From the NCBI GenBank assembly GCA_038501785.1, contig JBAMJR010000031.1, forward strand, positions 10,449,001-10,513,000: a DNA stretch of 64,000 nt, given 5' to 3'. Each line of letters starts with the position of its first letter. The first letter of the stretch is position 1. The notes below the pieces were generated by a model. It saw nothing but the letters and a program-made list of their open reading frames with translations, did no database searches and had not been told where the DNA came from. A program made the position numbers and the translations under genes. This DNA is from Myoxocephalus aenaeus. Its lineage: Eukaryota; Chordata; Actinopteri; Perciformes; Cottidae. Shown here piece after piece: positions 1 through 11,400 of the stretch.

Positions 1-318
1 ATCAGATTTCTATAAAAATGCAGGTAGTTATTAAGCACAAGTTGTAATAACATGCTTATTCAGGTGTCTACCAAGTCAATTTCTAGAAGAGGGCCTAGTT
101 TTGAAGATGGCACTTTATTTTTTTGGACACGCTGGTAACTGACTGTCTGATACATTTTGATGATGTAGTTATAATTTCCCATCATCTAAAGTTACTTGTA
201 AGATTTTACATACATTGTATTTTTGAAATACTTGACTTGGACATAAGCATGTGTTCAATCAGAATCACTTTCATCAAAATAGCTTTATTGCAAATGTAAG
301 TTGATTAATCTTTTACAG
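1..318. other. AT-rich flank, no gene seen
   Basis: AT-rich sequence with no convincing reading frame. It ends in an AG (317-318) after a short pyrimidine run, which looks like an acceptor in front of the decayed hAT coding exon. Confidence 0.4.
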
Positions 319-832
319 GTATGTGATGCCATCCTGATGGAAGCCAATGAGCGGTTCTCCTTCACCCAGCACCTCGTCAGCGCAACACTGCTGCATGGAG
401 AGTTGTTCCCACAACACAGTGTGACGTTCCCTGAGTCGGTGCTTGAAAAAACAGTGGAGGCTTACCCCATGTTGGACCAGGCCAAGCTCAAAACAGAACT
501 GTCCCATATCTATGAGAACAGTGAGTTCAAGGCGTGCAGTGCCCATGTACCAGTGTTTCATGGAGAACAACCTTCAGAGCACCTTCACAGAGACTGTCAC
601 TCTTCTCAGGATCCTCATCACCTTGACAACAGCTCAATCCGAGAGGCGTTTCTCTACTTTGAAGAGGATCCAAACCTTCCTCAGAAACACCATGACACAG
701 GATCGCCATAATGCTCTGGCTATGCTCTCCATGGAGAAGAAACTTATCAGGGACATGCCTGACTTCAACAAGAAGGTCATTGAGAGGTTTGCCACTCAGA
801 AGGACAGAAGAGCAAAGTTTCTTTATAAATAA
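319..832 (+). pseudogene. Decayed hAT transposase, C-terminal part
   Basis: The reading starts with VCDAILMEANERF and ends with an hAT dimerisation-type tail: SERRFSTLKRIQTFLRNTM, then NALAMLSMEKKL, ending in FLYK and a stop at 830-832. This is the C-terminal dimerisation region of the hAT transposases that fish annotations often call zinc finger MYM-type protein 1-like. The first half reads in one frame (through about 550) and the second half in another, so there is at least one frameshift near 545-560. An AG just before 319 suggests a former exon. No catalytic N-terminal half and no terminal inverted repeats are visible, so this is a dead fragment. Family call by motif memory; not a host gene. 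Confidence 0.75.
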
Positions 833-1490
833 TCTGTCATAAAAACATGCAGGTTTCCTCACCACACTGAATGGGTGTTTCCCCAACAAACAAGGTTCAT
901 ATGGGGAATCTTAAAATATAATCTTGTTCTATTAGATTATATATATTGTATATTTATATTTTCTTATAATATATTAATGATATTTATAATGTATATTTAT
1001 AATTATATGATATGGTATTTATATATCATATTATACTAAATATTATTATATGAAATATATATATATATATATATATTAATATACTGAATTGTATGAATAA
1101 GATGTCCTTATGTCAGTGTTTGAATAAATGAGAAAACTGTAACTGCAAAGTAGTAATGTGTTTTTGATACCTTTTTTTGCATTTGAATCATACGTTTGCT
1201 GAAATTGATTGGCACACCCAAAAAAAAAATCCACCAGCCACCACTGTTGGTAAGTAAACAAATACTTGGTTACTTTTCACCACTGATCACAATATGATAT
1301 ACAGATGGGAACAATAAAGGATGGGACTGAAGCTGCCAACAGCTGATATTTTGCTCAAGTATAAGGGCTCTTTAATGTGTTCTATTCTTGGCAACTAAAA
1401 CTCTCCAAGAAGCCCCAGAGCAATACTAAATAACATGGGGGGGGGGGGGGAAGCCCAGTCCTAGTACACAACTAACATGGGTGCAGACTG
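833..1490. other. AT-rich spacer with TA-rich tract and G-run
   Basis: About 930-1085 is low-complexity TATA-type sequence, and 1438-1450 is a G homopolymer. I looked here for the second exon of the CH25H-like gene on the minus strand (a reading like VPWLYR) and did not find it. Confidence 0.5.
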
Positions 1491-1495
1491 CTCAC

Positions 1496-1932
1496 CTGTG
1501 CATGGAGACGTGCCATATGAAGAAGAGCGTGTCAAAGAGCAGCAAACATGCGAGGACTTCCACAAAGAGCTGCCAGCAGGATGGAGCCAGCTGCGGCAGC
1601 GCCGCGGGACTCCTCAGGGAGTGAAACAGCGCGGTGGCCGGGAGGACAGCAGTCAGGTATCTGTACAGCACCCTCCAAAAACAGTCACACCAGCGGCGGA
1701 GAGACGGCGGCGGACCCGATTCTGCAGCGATCCTCCACGAGCGGACCCGCTGGCTGACGTTCCCCAACGCGTCCAGCGCGAGGAAAGGTGCGCAGAGCAG
1801 GACGTGGGTCAAGAAGGCGAATGACGCAGGCAGGTAAGGAGACAGCAGCATCTCCTCCTGCCCGGACCTCACCGACTCCCACAGCCCCTGGAGGAGAGGC
1901 GCAACAGCCGCTCCATGCTCGATGGTCATCAT
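1496..1932 (-). CDS. Cholesterol 25-hydroxylase-like protein, first coding exon (partial)
   Basis: CH25H-family enzymes are ER-membrane di-iron hydroxylases of the fatty acid hydroxylase superfamily that convert cholesterol to 25-hydroxycholesterol. The 145 codons seen align by eye with the N-terminal half of CH25H: a start-proximal LLQGLWESVRSG, hydrophobic segments around residues 40-60, 90-110 and 120-140, and a final LLLFDTLFFIWHVSMHR that matches the family stretch LLLFDxEFFxWHLLHHK, with the first histidine box HxxxH. The first in-frame ATG after an upstream stop is at 1932. The frame ends at CACAG followed by GTGAGC (donor 1495-1491), exactly where the family continues with VPWLYR. So either this is exon 1 of an intron-containing CH25H-like gene with the rest off the left edge, or the gene is cut here. 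The remaining histidine boxes are not in the window. Which fish paralogue this is cannot be told. Confidence 0.75.
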
Positions 1933-1944
1933 CACGGCTCCCAA

Positions 1945-3667
1945 TTCACGAGCTCCTGCAGCTTCTTTCAGGTAGAGTCCTCCTGACTGTTAACACCAAC
2001 AAATGATCTAAACCCAACCTGAAACAAATACTATAAAAGCTTCTATAGTCATGTTCTTTATGTCTGAACTTTGAAATACTCAGAGGGAATTGTCCTGGAT
2101 GAACTCTCTTCCATAGGTGTTGCATTTGTCCTCGGCTTCCTAGAGGCGAGTGAAAGCTTCATGCTGCTGAAGAAGTTTTCTCTCCACATAGTTGAGAAAG
2201 AGGAGGAGCCCCACATCCACTAAACCGTGTATTAACTGAACAATTGAAGTAGGCTGATCCTAGCAAGCTTTCAATTTTTAAGAACCACCTCCATACAGTT
2301 ACTGGAAATGCAGGGGGTTTCTGTCACAGGACCGGACATTCAAAGCTTTTCTTTTCCTCCGCTGATCGAGGCAAGATGACACTGCAGTGATGTGCTAACT
2401 TACAGTATGTTGAAAGAATGTTTCGATGGGATCTGAGTCAGAACAGGATGGGTTTCCAAACGGACACATTAAGAAATACAACGATTCACAGGAGGAAATC
2501 AATAACACATTTCAACGCGTCATTGATTTTATTTCCCTTTTTCATTTCTTACTCTTCTTTTTCTAAATTACACACTATAGAGCTGTGAAATCAAAGGAAT
2601 CATTGAAAATAAGGTTAAATATGAATATGACCGTCAATATTTCCAATAAACCAGTCAAAGCCCCACAGTCCCTTTCAGTCAGTTGTACCTAATTAGTTAA
2701 ACTGCATTTGTGTTGGACTGAATCTGTGCCACAAAGTCAACCAAAGCGGATCCTGCACAATGACATAATCCCCTCAGTCTTGTAGAGGGGTCATGTTTCA
2801 AAATGTCGTTTAAGACTTTAAGTTTCTATAATCAATAAGGTATCAAACATTGAGAAACCATTTGAAAATATGAAAGGCGTGTTGGAGAAAATCATTATAT
2901 AACATAGTTTGAACACCTTACATTTGGGATCATAAGGAAAACGTAATATGTAACTTGTTACGTTGAACACATTAGGTTTTATAACAAATAGTCTCTAGAG
3001 ATTATGAAGTGGGCAATGACACTTTCTGTGTCATGAAACTTGGGTCCATTGAATGTGACTTGTGGTGGTCATTAAAACACTTCCCGCTGGGTTGCAACTC
3101 CAAATCAACGTCTCTCCTCGTCATTTTGCCACAACAGGCGTTGCTCGTGGTGACGAACCTACAGATCATTACTTGAATCTGCAGCTCCTCGCGGCTTTAT
3201 GGAGCTTCATCTTATGGTTAAAGTTGTGGTTCACTCTCACCACTCAGTGGTCAATGCCATATTGTACCAATTCTTTATGATTTCCTGGAAAACACCCTAT
3301 TTGACCATAAATAGAAGCAAGAGTAACCCAAATACTCATGGACAGAAGTCGACCAGAAAGCATATGGTTCAACAGTCGGCCTCTGAAGAACATAGTCGAG
3401 GGTAAAACTTTACAGTAAGGTGGGTGGACCAAAATGGGGGTTTCATAGTTCATTCTCAGTAAGCTGTATCTTTTTACTTTAAGAGTTTAAAACATATTCA
3501 TGAGTAACTATTAGTAGTGTGCTTCTCAGCGGCTGGTCTGGAGTAAGTCAGAAGCGACTCATAAAGAAAGAGTCCAGAATGTGACATCTAAACATCACAC
3601 AATGATTCATCGCTACTGAACTTTCATTCTCTTCCAAGAATTTCATAATTGGTTTATCCGAGTAACA
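1945..3667. other. Intergenic, nothing recognised
   Basis: Single-copy-looking sequence upstream of the CH25H-like exon and downstream of a hAT insertion. I saw no clear TATA box at a useful distance, no interferon-response element of the GAAANNGAAA type, and no coding exon. Short open frames at 3062-3450 overlap on both strands and look random. Confidence 0.4.
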
Positions 3668-3675
3668 TTCTACAC

Positions 3676-5749
3676 CAGGGGCGTCTCTAGGATTTTGACA
3701 CATCTGGGGCTTAGCCCAGAAGAGTGAAGCAGCGAAATTTTTAGACATAGAAACCAGTGTTTCCCCTAGGTTTACAGCTTCGGGGGGGGGGGGGGGGGGG
3801 GGGTGTCGGCGACGACGGCGACGTTGGGACATTGGGAGCGACGTTGGGAGCAACGTTATACATTATTGGACGCTCTCTGCCGGCTGATGGAAGTGTGCTC
3901 TCTGCCCACCTGTGCGCGCGCACGAGTCTGTGGGCATCGGGGCGGATCTCCGCGGTGCGCGTTACCGAGAGCAAAGTAGAGTTGTAAACGCGACCATGAC
4001 AGAAATAGACAGAAATACGATCAATAAAATAAGAACATTGAGTTTGTTTAATAAAAGAACAAGGTGTAGACCTGTTTATAGGAAAGGGAACCTTAAATCA
4101 CGTCTGTGATCTGGCGCGACGGAGAAAATTACAGGGGGGCGGAGGGTTTTTTCAGGGGGGCGCCCCGCCCCCCTATTCTAACGGTAGGGGAAACCCTGGA
4201 AACACTCTCCACATACCCTACAGGTACCTTCTCTTCTGGACTGAATTGAATTGAGGCATTTCATGGTTACCAGTTAATACCAAATAGGCTAGCAATTTTC
4301 ACAAACTTCCCTCAATAGCCCAGGCACAAAAATGCCCCATTCATCATGTTGAACATACCAACAGCAACCATTCAGCAACAGTAAACATTGAGATGTTTAA
4401 TGAACCATGCATCTTGTCATGTACAGTGTTTACATTGTACATTTAATGCTCTTTACATACTCGTATGTATTTATTCTTTACATATTCTTTAACATTATTT
4501 AACATAACTCTTTAACATAATATTTAGACATAAGATGCTAATAATGCTAATAGTGCTCAACCAACACAAACACTTAAAGTAGTGGTTCTCAAACTTTTTC
4601 TGTAAATAACATTGTGATTCCATCTGCGCTTTTATAAATAACAGAATAAAGAAAATTGCAATCACTTAAAGTTTCAAGTAAATCAGATTGCTCCATCAGA
4701 ATTTTTTTTAAATTGCAATCACTTAGATCAATGAACAGGAAGTTGTATCTGTGCAAAAAAAACAACTAATATTTAGTTACTACTAAATAGCTCATTGTGG
4801 AAAACAATAAGCTATTTATTTTTTTGCCAAACAAAACAGAATGAGTGCAGATATGCGAGCATCAGGTTGTATTAGTGGAGCAGTGAGCTGCTTTCCTCTA
4901 CGCATCTTTTTAAAACAGGGTTGTAGATTTGATACAATTCATGTTCAACGTTGAGATCTGTTTTCTGTTTTGAGACACGCAGCAGCAGAAAGGACGTCAC
5001 AGACTTCTGGCAAAACGCCAAAAAATAAGGGAGTCGCGCATGCGCAAGCGTAACCTGTTAACGGCGTAACCATTTACCCGAAAGTACAGGCATTTCTCCA
5101 TGTATTTATTAATGACTTAGTTTTATGTCCGTGTACTTTGTACTTTTGTAATATGTGAAGCCAGCAGCTCATTGTTGGTAGAAGACACGAGCACTTTGTC
5201 TCTTTCACCTGGAGCAGGAGAGCTGCTCCGGTGCGAGGAGAACTCCGGTTGTTCCTCTCATGAGAGCTGCTGTTGCCATCTTTACCCTGGGAGCGTTTAA
5301 AACGCAGATATAGCCGTCTGCTTTTCACGCGACATATTTTTCGGCTCTCTGTCCGCTGCTGGTGTGTGTGCTCAGTGCTCACCTGTGTGTGCGCGCGCAC
5401 GTGTCTGTGCGCATCGCGGTGGAATTCCGCCGTGCGCGATGCAGAGCAGAGGAGAAGTGTTAACGCGACATTTAGAGACAGAAATGACAAGCTGTCGTGT
5501 GGATAAGATCAATAAAATACGGCCGTTTAGTTTGTTTAATAACAGAACAAGGTGTAGACCGGTTCTATAGGAAAGAGAAACTTAAATGACGACTTGTATA
5601 ATAGGGGGGCGCACACTGTCGCACACTGCAAGTGCGCCTGCTGCCTGACGCCGCTGTTTTGGGTGAATGACGTATTTTCATTTTTTTTGAAAATTAATAT
5701 TCGGGGCTAATTAAAAAACATCCGGGGCTTTAGCCTAGGGACGCCACTG
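3676..5749. mobile_element. Non-autonomous hAT element with 8-bp TSD
   Basis: The ends are CAGGGGCGTCTCTAGG (3676) and CCTAGGGACGCCACTG (ending 5749); the second reverse-complements to CAGTGGCGTCCCTAGG, 14 of 16 identical to the first. The direct repeat TTCTACAC flanks it at 3668-3675 and 5750-5757, a perfect 8-bp target-site duplication, which with these termini is diagnostic for hAT. It carries no transposase frame. The inside is composite: a second element with its own termini lies at 3755-4198, and 4580-5620 resembles the core of the element at 52587-53863. A 22-base G-run (3781-3802) lies in the nested part. Confidence 0.85.
3755..4198. mobile_element. Nested MITE with CAGTGTTTCCCC termini
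   Basis: Left end CAGTGTTTCCCCTAGG and right end, read inverted, CAGGGTTTCCCCTACC: a typical short hAT-type terminal repeat. The flanking 8-mers (ATAGAAAC and GAAACACT) do not match, so the insertion is not proven by a TSD. Its inner part (about 3870-4090) is a diverged direct copy of 5330-5590 and an inverted copy of sequence near 52740-52930. Confidence 0.5.
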
Positions 5750-5757
5750 TTCTACAC

Positions 5758-6820
5758 ATGCAGGATTCTACGAGAGCTTCACAGACCTGTAAAATAAAGC
5801 ATTACCCATCTGTGTACAGTCACCCTAAAACACTAGTTTAAACACATCGTGTGCAAGACGTGTTTAAACTAGTCCAACCTTGCAGTCTCGCAATCTCAAA
5901 ATCTTAAACTTTTCAATGTGTGTAATCCGTGTGATTAGAGCACTTCCCAGTGCAGAGCGCTGCTTTACAACCTACATTAACGCTAGTTAAGTGATGGAAA
6001 ATACAACAGTAAGAACGCTTTCATTCTGGTATAATCATTACTCAAACGTACTTTTTCAACTTTTAAATAATCTGATATGCAACAGTTAGAAACCAAATTT
6101 TTAGTTTGAAACACTTTTAACGCCAGACAACCTATACACCACATTGGACAATGATAAATAAAAACTCTTATTAACAACCCACAGCACTTTATTGTCAAAG
6201 GACAATATCTTGATTGCATATTCACAATTAAAGTCAGTGCAAAAAACATTTGCCTTTCAAGTCAGTGTAAGTCTCAATCAATAAGAAAAAAAAAATGTAA
6301 TAAAATGACATTTGGAAGTCACTTTGAGGACTAACAACTTTAAACAGAGGGTTTCCAATAACATCATATAATCACTGTTTGCACAAGAAATGATGAATGG
6401 AAGTTGCATTGGGTTACATTGAATTCAGGACACAAGCCATTTAGCTTCAGACTACAGAAATATATTCTCACCGCGGCAGCATCAGCTCAACAAAACATTT
6501 TAAAAAACAAAACCTGCCAAGATACAAGAATCAACACCGAAACAGTCCCCTTCTCCCAAAGATACTCAATGAAATGAGTCACTTTGTGATGAACACATCC
6601 TGTGGTGGGACACTCATGCGCACATAGTCTGTGCAACAACACATCGCTCATCAACATGCTGGGAAACAAACTCGGCATTTAGACAAATCATTTCTTTAGT
6701 TAAGACAGAACACAGGAGATCAAACATGAAGTGACGTTTGGTTTTTGGTCCTGATAAAGTCAAGATTATTATTTAAATAAAAAAGGTTTTGGGGTGAAAA
6801 CTGACCCCGACAGACAACGT
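5758..6820. other. Spacer between hAT element and erlin2 3' end
   Basis: AT-rich sequence without a convincing exon. A minus-strand AATAAA near 6185-6192 is a possible alternative polyadenylation signal for erlin2. Confidence 0.35.
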
Positions 6821-6824
6821 TGAC

Positions 6825-8421
6825 ATACGAAGTCCGTGTTTACATTTATTTATTTTTTTACAGCGAGTCCCTCAGTGTGAATCTGTATACTTCATTTCTT
6901 ATGACTACTTCCTTCTCCAGGGCAATGGGTCATGTTGTTAAAGGCTCAACGGCAATTCACTACTGTACAGATTCTGTAACCATTCATGAAGTGGTTATAT
7001 TAAATCATCCAAAAAAAACTGAAAATTGCCCATTGAGAAAAGATGTCGCCACATGCCTGTATGCTAGACTTTGGATGAGAGTATGCTGGAGTACAAACGC
7101 TGTTAGTGTCAGAACCCAACACAAACCTTTCCAAGTGAGCCTTGTTTGGAATAAAACTCCTACTGCACAATCGACACAAATAAAACAGTTGCACAATATA
7201 GTCTCTGCACTGAATGTACAGTGAGAGTGCTACACACGTACAGCACGAGGTACAACTTCAAACAGTCGCACAAATTCATTAATATTCAACAGGTCCCCTG
7301 TGCTCAAACAGAAACAAATTTACAGAAACAAATTAAGTGATGCTATTCAAATCTGACAGGCAGCAGCTACGACAAAGTACATTCATCATCCCTGTGTTTT
7401 GTCTACAGTCGGGGCCTGTATCTTTCAAGCACCCAGAATAAGAAATCACAGTTTACCATCCCAGAGAGACACACACTATGTCCTTATTTTTCAGCAGTAT
7501 CAACATTTAAATAACCTTCTTGATCGCTTCGTCATTCATTGTTCTGTTGGCTTTAGCAGCGCTGCAGAGCTATGTGAGAATGTAGTAGTCAATTACTGGA
7601 TTAAGAGGTCGCAGACAAGCTTCATGTCTTCTACAAGAATCATAAACTGATGAGGGCGATGACGTTTTGCCTGTAACATGCCGCTTTAGCCTCAGACTTT
7701 TAGCACGATATTTAGCCATGAAGTGAATATTTAAGTCGCCTACTAATATTCTTAGTCAGCTGGAAACATTTAAAAGTCAGTTGAAGAAGACGTTTTTCAA
7801 TCTACACATGGAGCTAATGTTAGCTTAAATATCGAGCTAGCTAAAGATGATCAAATCGGCGAGTGACATTTCAGCCGATAAGAAGCGGCTTTTTAATTTG
7901 TTTAATTACTGAAATCAGAAACCAATCGTTTATAAAGTATTGATTTTAAATCATGCCATTGTTATTGTTTAAAAAGCAGCACTAACTAGCGGACGGGGTT
8001 TCGCAAACACACTTGATACACGGAGCTGAGCAGCAGGAGGGCAAGTTCCTTAAAATGCTGGTTTGGGCTAAATGACTAAATTATTTTAAAGTAGCTAATT
8101 GTACATCGTCGTATGATGCTATTTTATCTTCCACATTATTTACTAGTCCGTCTAGACAATCTCACTCTCCATTAGAACAGAGTAGAAGCATAGGAAGCCT
8201 CTGGAATGAACTAACTCAAGTCCACTGCCCCGAGGTGGGAGAATATTACATCCTAGTCCTACTTAGTGTGATTTCTAGCAGTTATTCTGAAGTGTTTGAG
8301 AAATACAGACCCTGGTCAGCAGAGCTTCTCTGAGTCAGAGGGATAAGTTGCCAGCCAGCCTGTGGGCCGGGCGCCTGCCCTCTAGCAGACAGTCCTTCCA
8401 CTCAGTCTGGGTGGTCCCTTA
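6825..8421 (-). other. erlin2: Probable erlin2 3' UTR
   Basis: The sequence downstream of the erlin2 stop codon (8424-8422) holds no other gene. On the minus strand two overlapping AATAAA hexamers lie at about 6845-6855, followed by a GT-rich stretch near 6780-6815, a plausible cleavage and polyadenylation site giving a UTR of about 1.6 kb. ATTAAA-type signals near 7890-7900 are alternatives. The end point is an inference. Confidence 0.4.
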
Positions 8422-11400
8422 CTAATCCAGGTCCAGGATCTGCTCAGCAACGATGTCCATGGCTGCAGACGTCTTGATCGAGCTCCCAGCAGAGCCGGAG
8501 TCCACAAACATCTGGGGTATGTCATTCCCAAAGTAGATTTTGCTGTTGGATGCGATGGCCTTGTACTTTATTAGCTGCAGGTACTCGGGTGTTAACTTCA
8601 GCTGCAAGAGGGGCAACAGCATTTAAATTACCAACGAGCAGTCTGGACTTTACAGTCACCATTTGTCCCGGTTTAAGTAGGAAGTGTGTTTGTAGCGTCT
8701 CTTTACCTTATTGGCCTCTGCAGTTCTCTGGGATGTGTAAAACTCTGCATCTGCCTTGGCTTTCTGCCGAGCCAGGAAACCTCCGTCTAGGAATCAGAAA
8801 CAGTCAGGCAACAGCGGTAGGTCGGTTTAATAACAAGTTCAAGCTGGTTTACTGCTCAGAAAGTAGGAAGCTGGTGTAAATACGTGATCTACAGACATGA
8901 ATCATGTATAAACAACTGGTTTTCTGACTCCAAAACAAGCAAACCAGTACTTAACACAACTTGCTAAGAAATAAGCAGTTGTGACTGCACACAGTACAGC
9001 TGCAGAGATCACTCTGATGCACTTCTTCACTTTGCTCAGCACTTTTGGTTCCTTTCAAAAAAAGAATTTTTGACTTGCCCTAGCAGGAGAAGCACACATC
9101 ATCTGGCATGAAAGCGGTGTTGTTATGACGTGACCTTATTTTTGAATCAACATGCACAACTAGAGGGAATGCAGCGAATATTAATGTTATTACATGTAAA
9201 GTCAAAGCATGTCGACTATACAAACAGTGGTGGAAAGTGACGAAACACATTTACTTAAGTACTTTATGCAAGTAGTGCACTTTTTTTTTGGTACTTTTAT
9301 TACTTTCCCATTTACGACACTTAACACTTATAATACGTCTCCCCTGCAGTTCTCTGGATATACTAGTTACTGAAACAATTTTATTTTAAATCAACAGTCG
9401 TCATACTAAGTTTCCACACAAAGAATAACACAAAAGTAACACTTTAAATCTTGTGTTTACCAGAGATGTGCTGATAAATTTCTTGGAAATACATAATTCA
9501 GCATGAATTTTTATCATAAAACACAACTAAAACCAAACCGACCAATCAGTTGACTAATCGACTAAAAGGGTTAAGTAGGCAGAGTCACAGGAAACGCTAC
9601 GTGTTGGTCAGTGAGCTCGACACTGACCACCATCGATAATCAAAAATGCATCTACAAACCAGCACTGTCATTTTGGTCATAATTTTACAGTGGATCAGTT
9701 TGAAATATTGCAGCCACAGTGAGCTATGGATGAAGAGCTGCACACCTCCAACTTCTCAGCATGGAAATCTTTGCCATGAATAGGATTTTGAATTCAGGAC
9801 TTTCACTTGTAATAAAAGTATTTTTTATATTGTTGTCCTAGTACTTTTACTTCAGCACAGGGTCTGAGTAGTTCCTCCACCGCTGGATACAAACCTTCGA
9901 TTTCAGAGATCCTTTTTTCTGTCTCCTTCTCCATGACTTTCTGTCCAAACTTGATCTCTGACACTTGTGCCACTTTCTCAGCCTCTATAAAAAATAAAAA
10001 TGTAAAAAGAGGTATATTTAAATGTTCAACCCTTGAGTGTTTTTAAATGCACTTATTTTCCTCTCTTGCTCACCTATGATGGCTTTGATCCTTTCCGTTT
10101 CTGCCTCCTTCTCCACAACCTTCTGTGTCTGTTGAGAGATCAGCAGCTTCGTCTTCTCGCTCTCCCTGCAAACAACATAAACACATGCTTTAACATGAAA
10201 CCGTGTTGGCCTTTACAGAGCAAGCTGTATTGACATATTTATACTGTTTAAGTGGGGCATCTAACACTTAAGTGTGGTGAAATCATTTCCAGAATAATTC
10301 CTCTCAACTTCAACATCAGAACAACCGTGTGGGTGTTTGGGTTGTAATGGTAAACTGGTATCACAGTATGCAGCAGTATTAAAAATGTATGGTGATCATA
10401 CAATGTACATTTGTTTATCTACGGTAATGAAAAAAAAGAGATTGTGTTAATTATAATAAGGCATTATTTCAAAAGTCCACAGTTTGTAAACATTTTATAG
10501 TTACATGCCATTTTTCTTTTTTAACAAGGTTTCACAATTCTGCTTATTACCAAGATTCTGTTCTCATTGTAACTGATAATTAAAATAACAAAAAAAGGGT
10601 ACACTCTGAGTGCAGATCTCCATTAGGACCACATAATTGACTAACGCATGGGGAAAGCATGAAGATGCTTTATGCACGTAAACTTGTTCTTGGCAGCTAT
10701 TTAGTTTTTCATGTTACTTTTTAAACATACCCAATTTCTGCCATAATTTTTTACATTACAATGTTAAAAAGTAGTTTTGGAGATTTACTGAAAGCGTGCA
10801 GAAAAGTGCCTAAAAAGCTGCTGAACAGCTCTGAGCCTTGGAAAAGGTTTGGGACCGTCTGAGTCAGTAAGAGGAACGTTGGCACTGTTCATATAACGTC
10901 AAGACTTCCAGTTCCAAACTCCACGCCAGGCATCTAAACCCTGTGCCATCGCAGAAACATGGACCAACATGATCAGCCTAAGCAATACATCTTCATGCCT
11001 TTCCTCATTGGAAGACATCCTATTACTAAATTACCCACATAAGTGCTGGTTTGAAGGGACATTTTGTTTATTTCAATGGGCTGAACCATCTTTTCTACAA
11101 CCCCTTTATAATGGGCTGAGACGTGTTTACAGTACTGGCCTGCAGTAGTCCAAGCAACACCAACTCTGACTCAAAAGCGGTAAAAACAGAGTTTAAACAT
11201 CCTGAACAACTTATTAGAAAGTGAAACCAAAAGTAAGTAAAATTTTCCACTGCCTAAAATGATATTTGGCAACAGCCACTGTAATTGCAGTCGATGTCAA
11301 AATGTAGCTCTGAAGAATCTAATGTTTTGCAGAATAAACTGGATGAAAATAAGGACTTCCACATTGGAAACTGAGAACTTCTGTGATTGTCTGACTGCTT

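Noticed and set aside
302..309. TGATTAAT as a further PBX-HOX site (also at 52507-52514)
   Set aside because: Opposite orientation to the desert series, no MEIS site beside it, and in AT-rich sequence where the word is expected by chance.
313..889. Minus-strand frames over the hAT remnant
   Set aside because: The plus strand carries the hAT dimerisation motifs; the minus-strand frames have none.
1477..2006. Several plus-strand open frames
   Set aside because: Shadows of the GC-rich CH25H-like exon on the minus strand.
3741..3987. Frames with poly-Gly or poly-Pro
   Set aside because: Caused by the G homopolymer inside a MITE.
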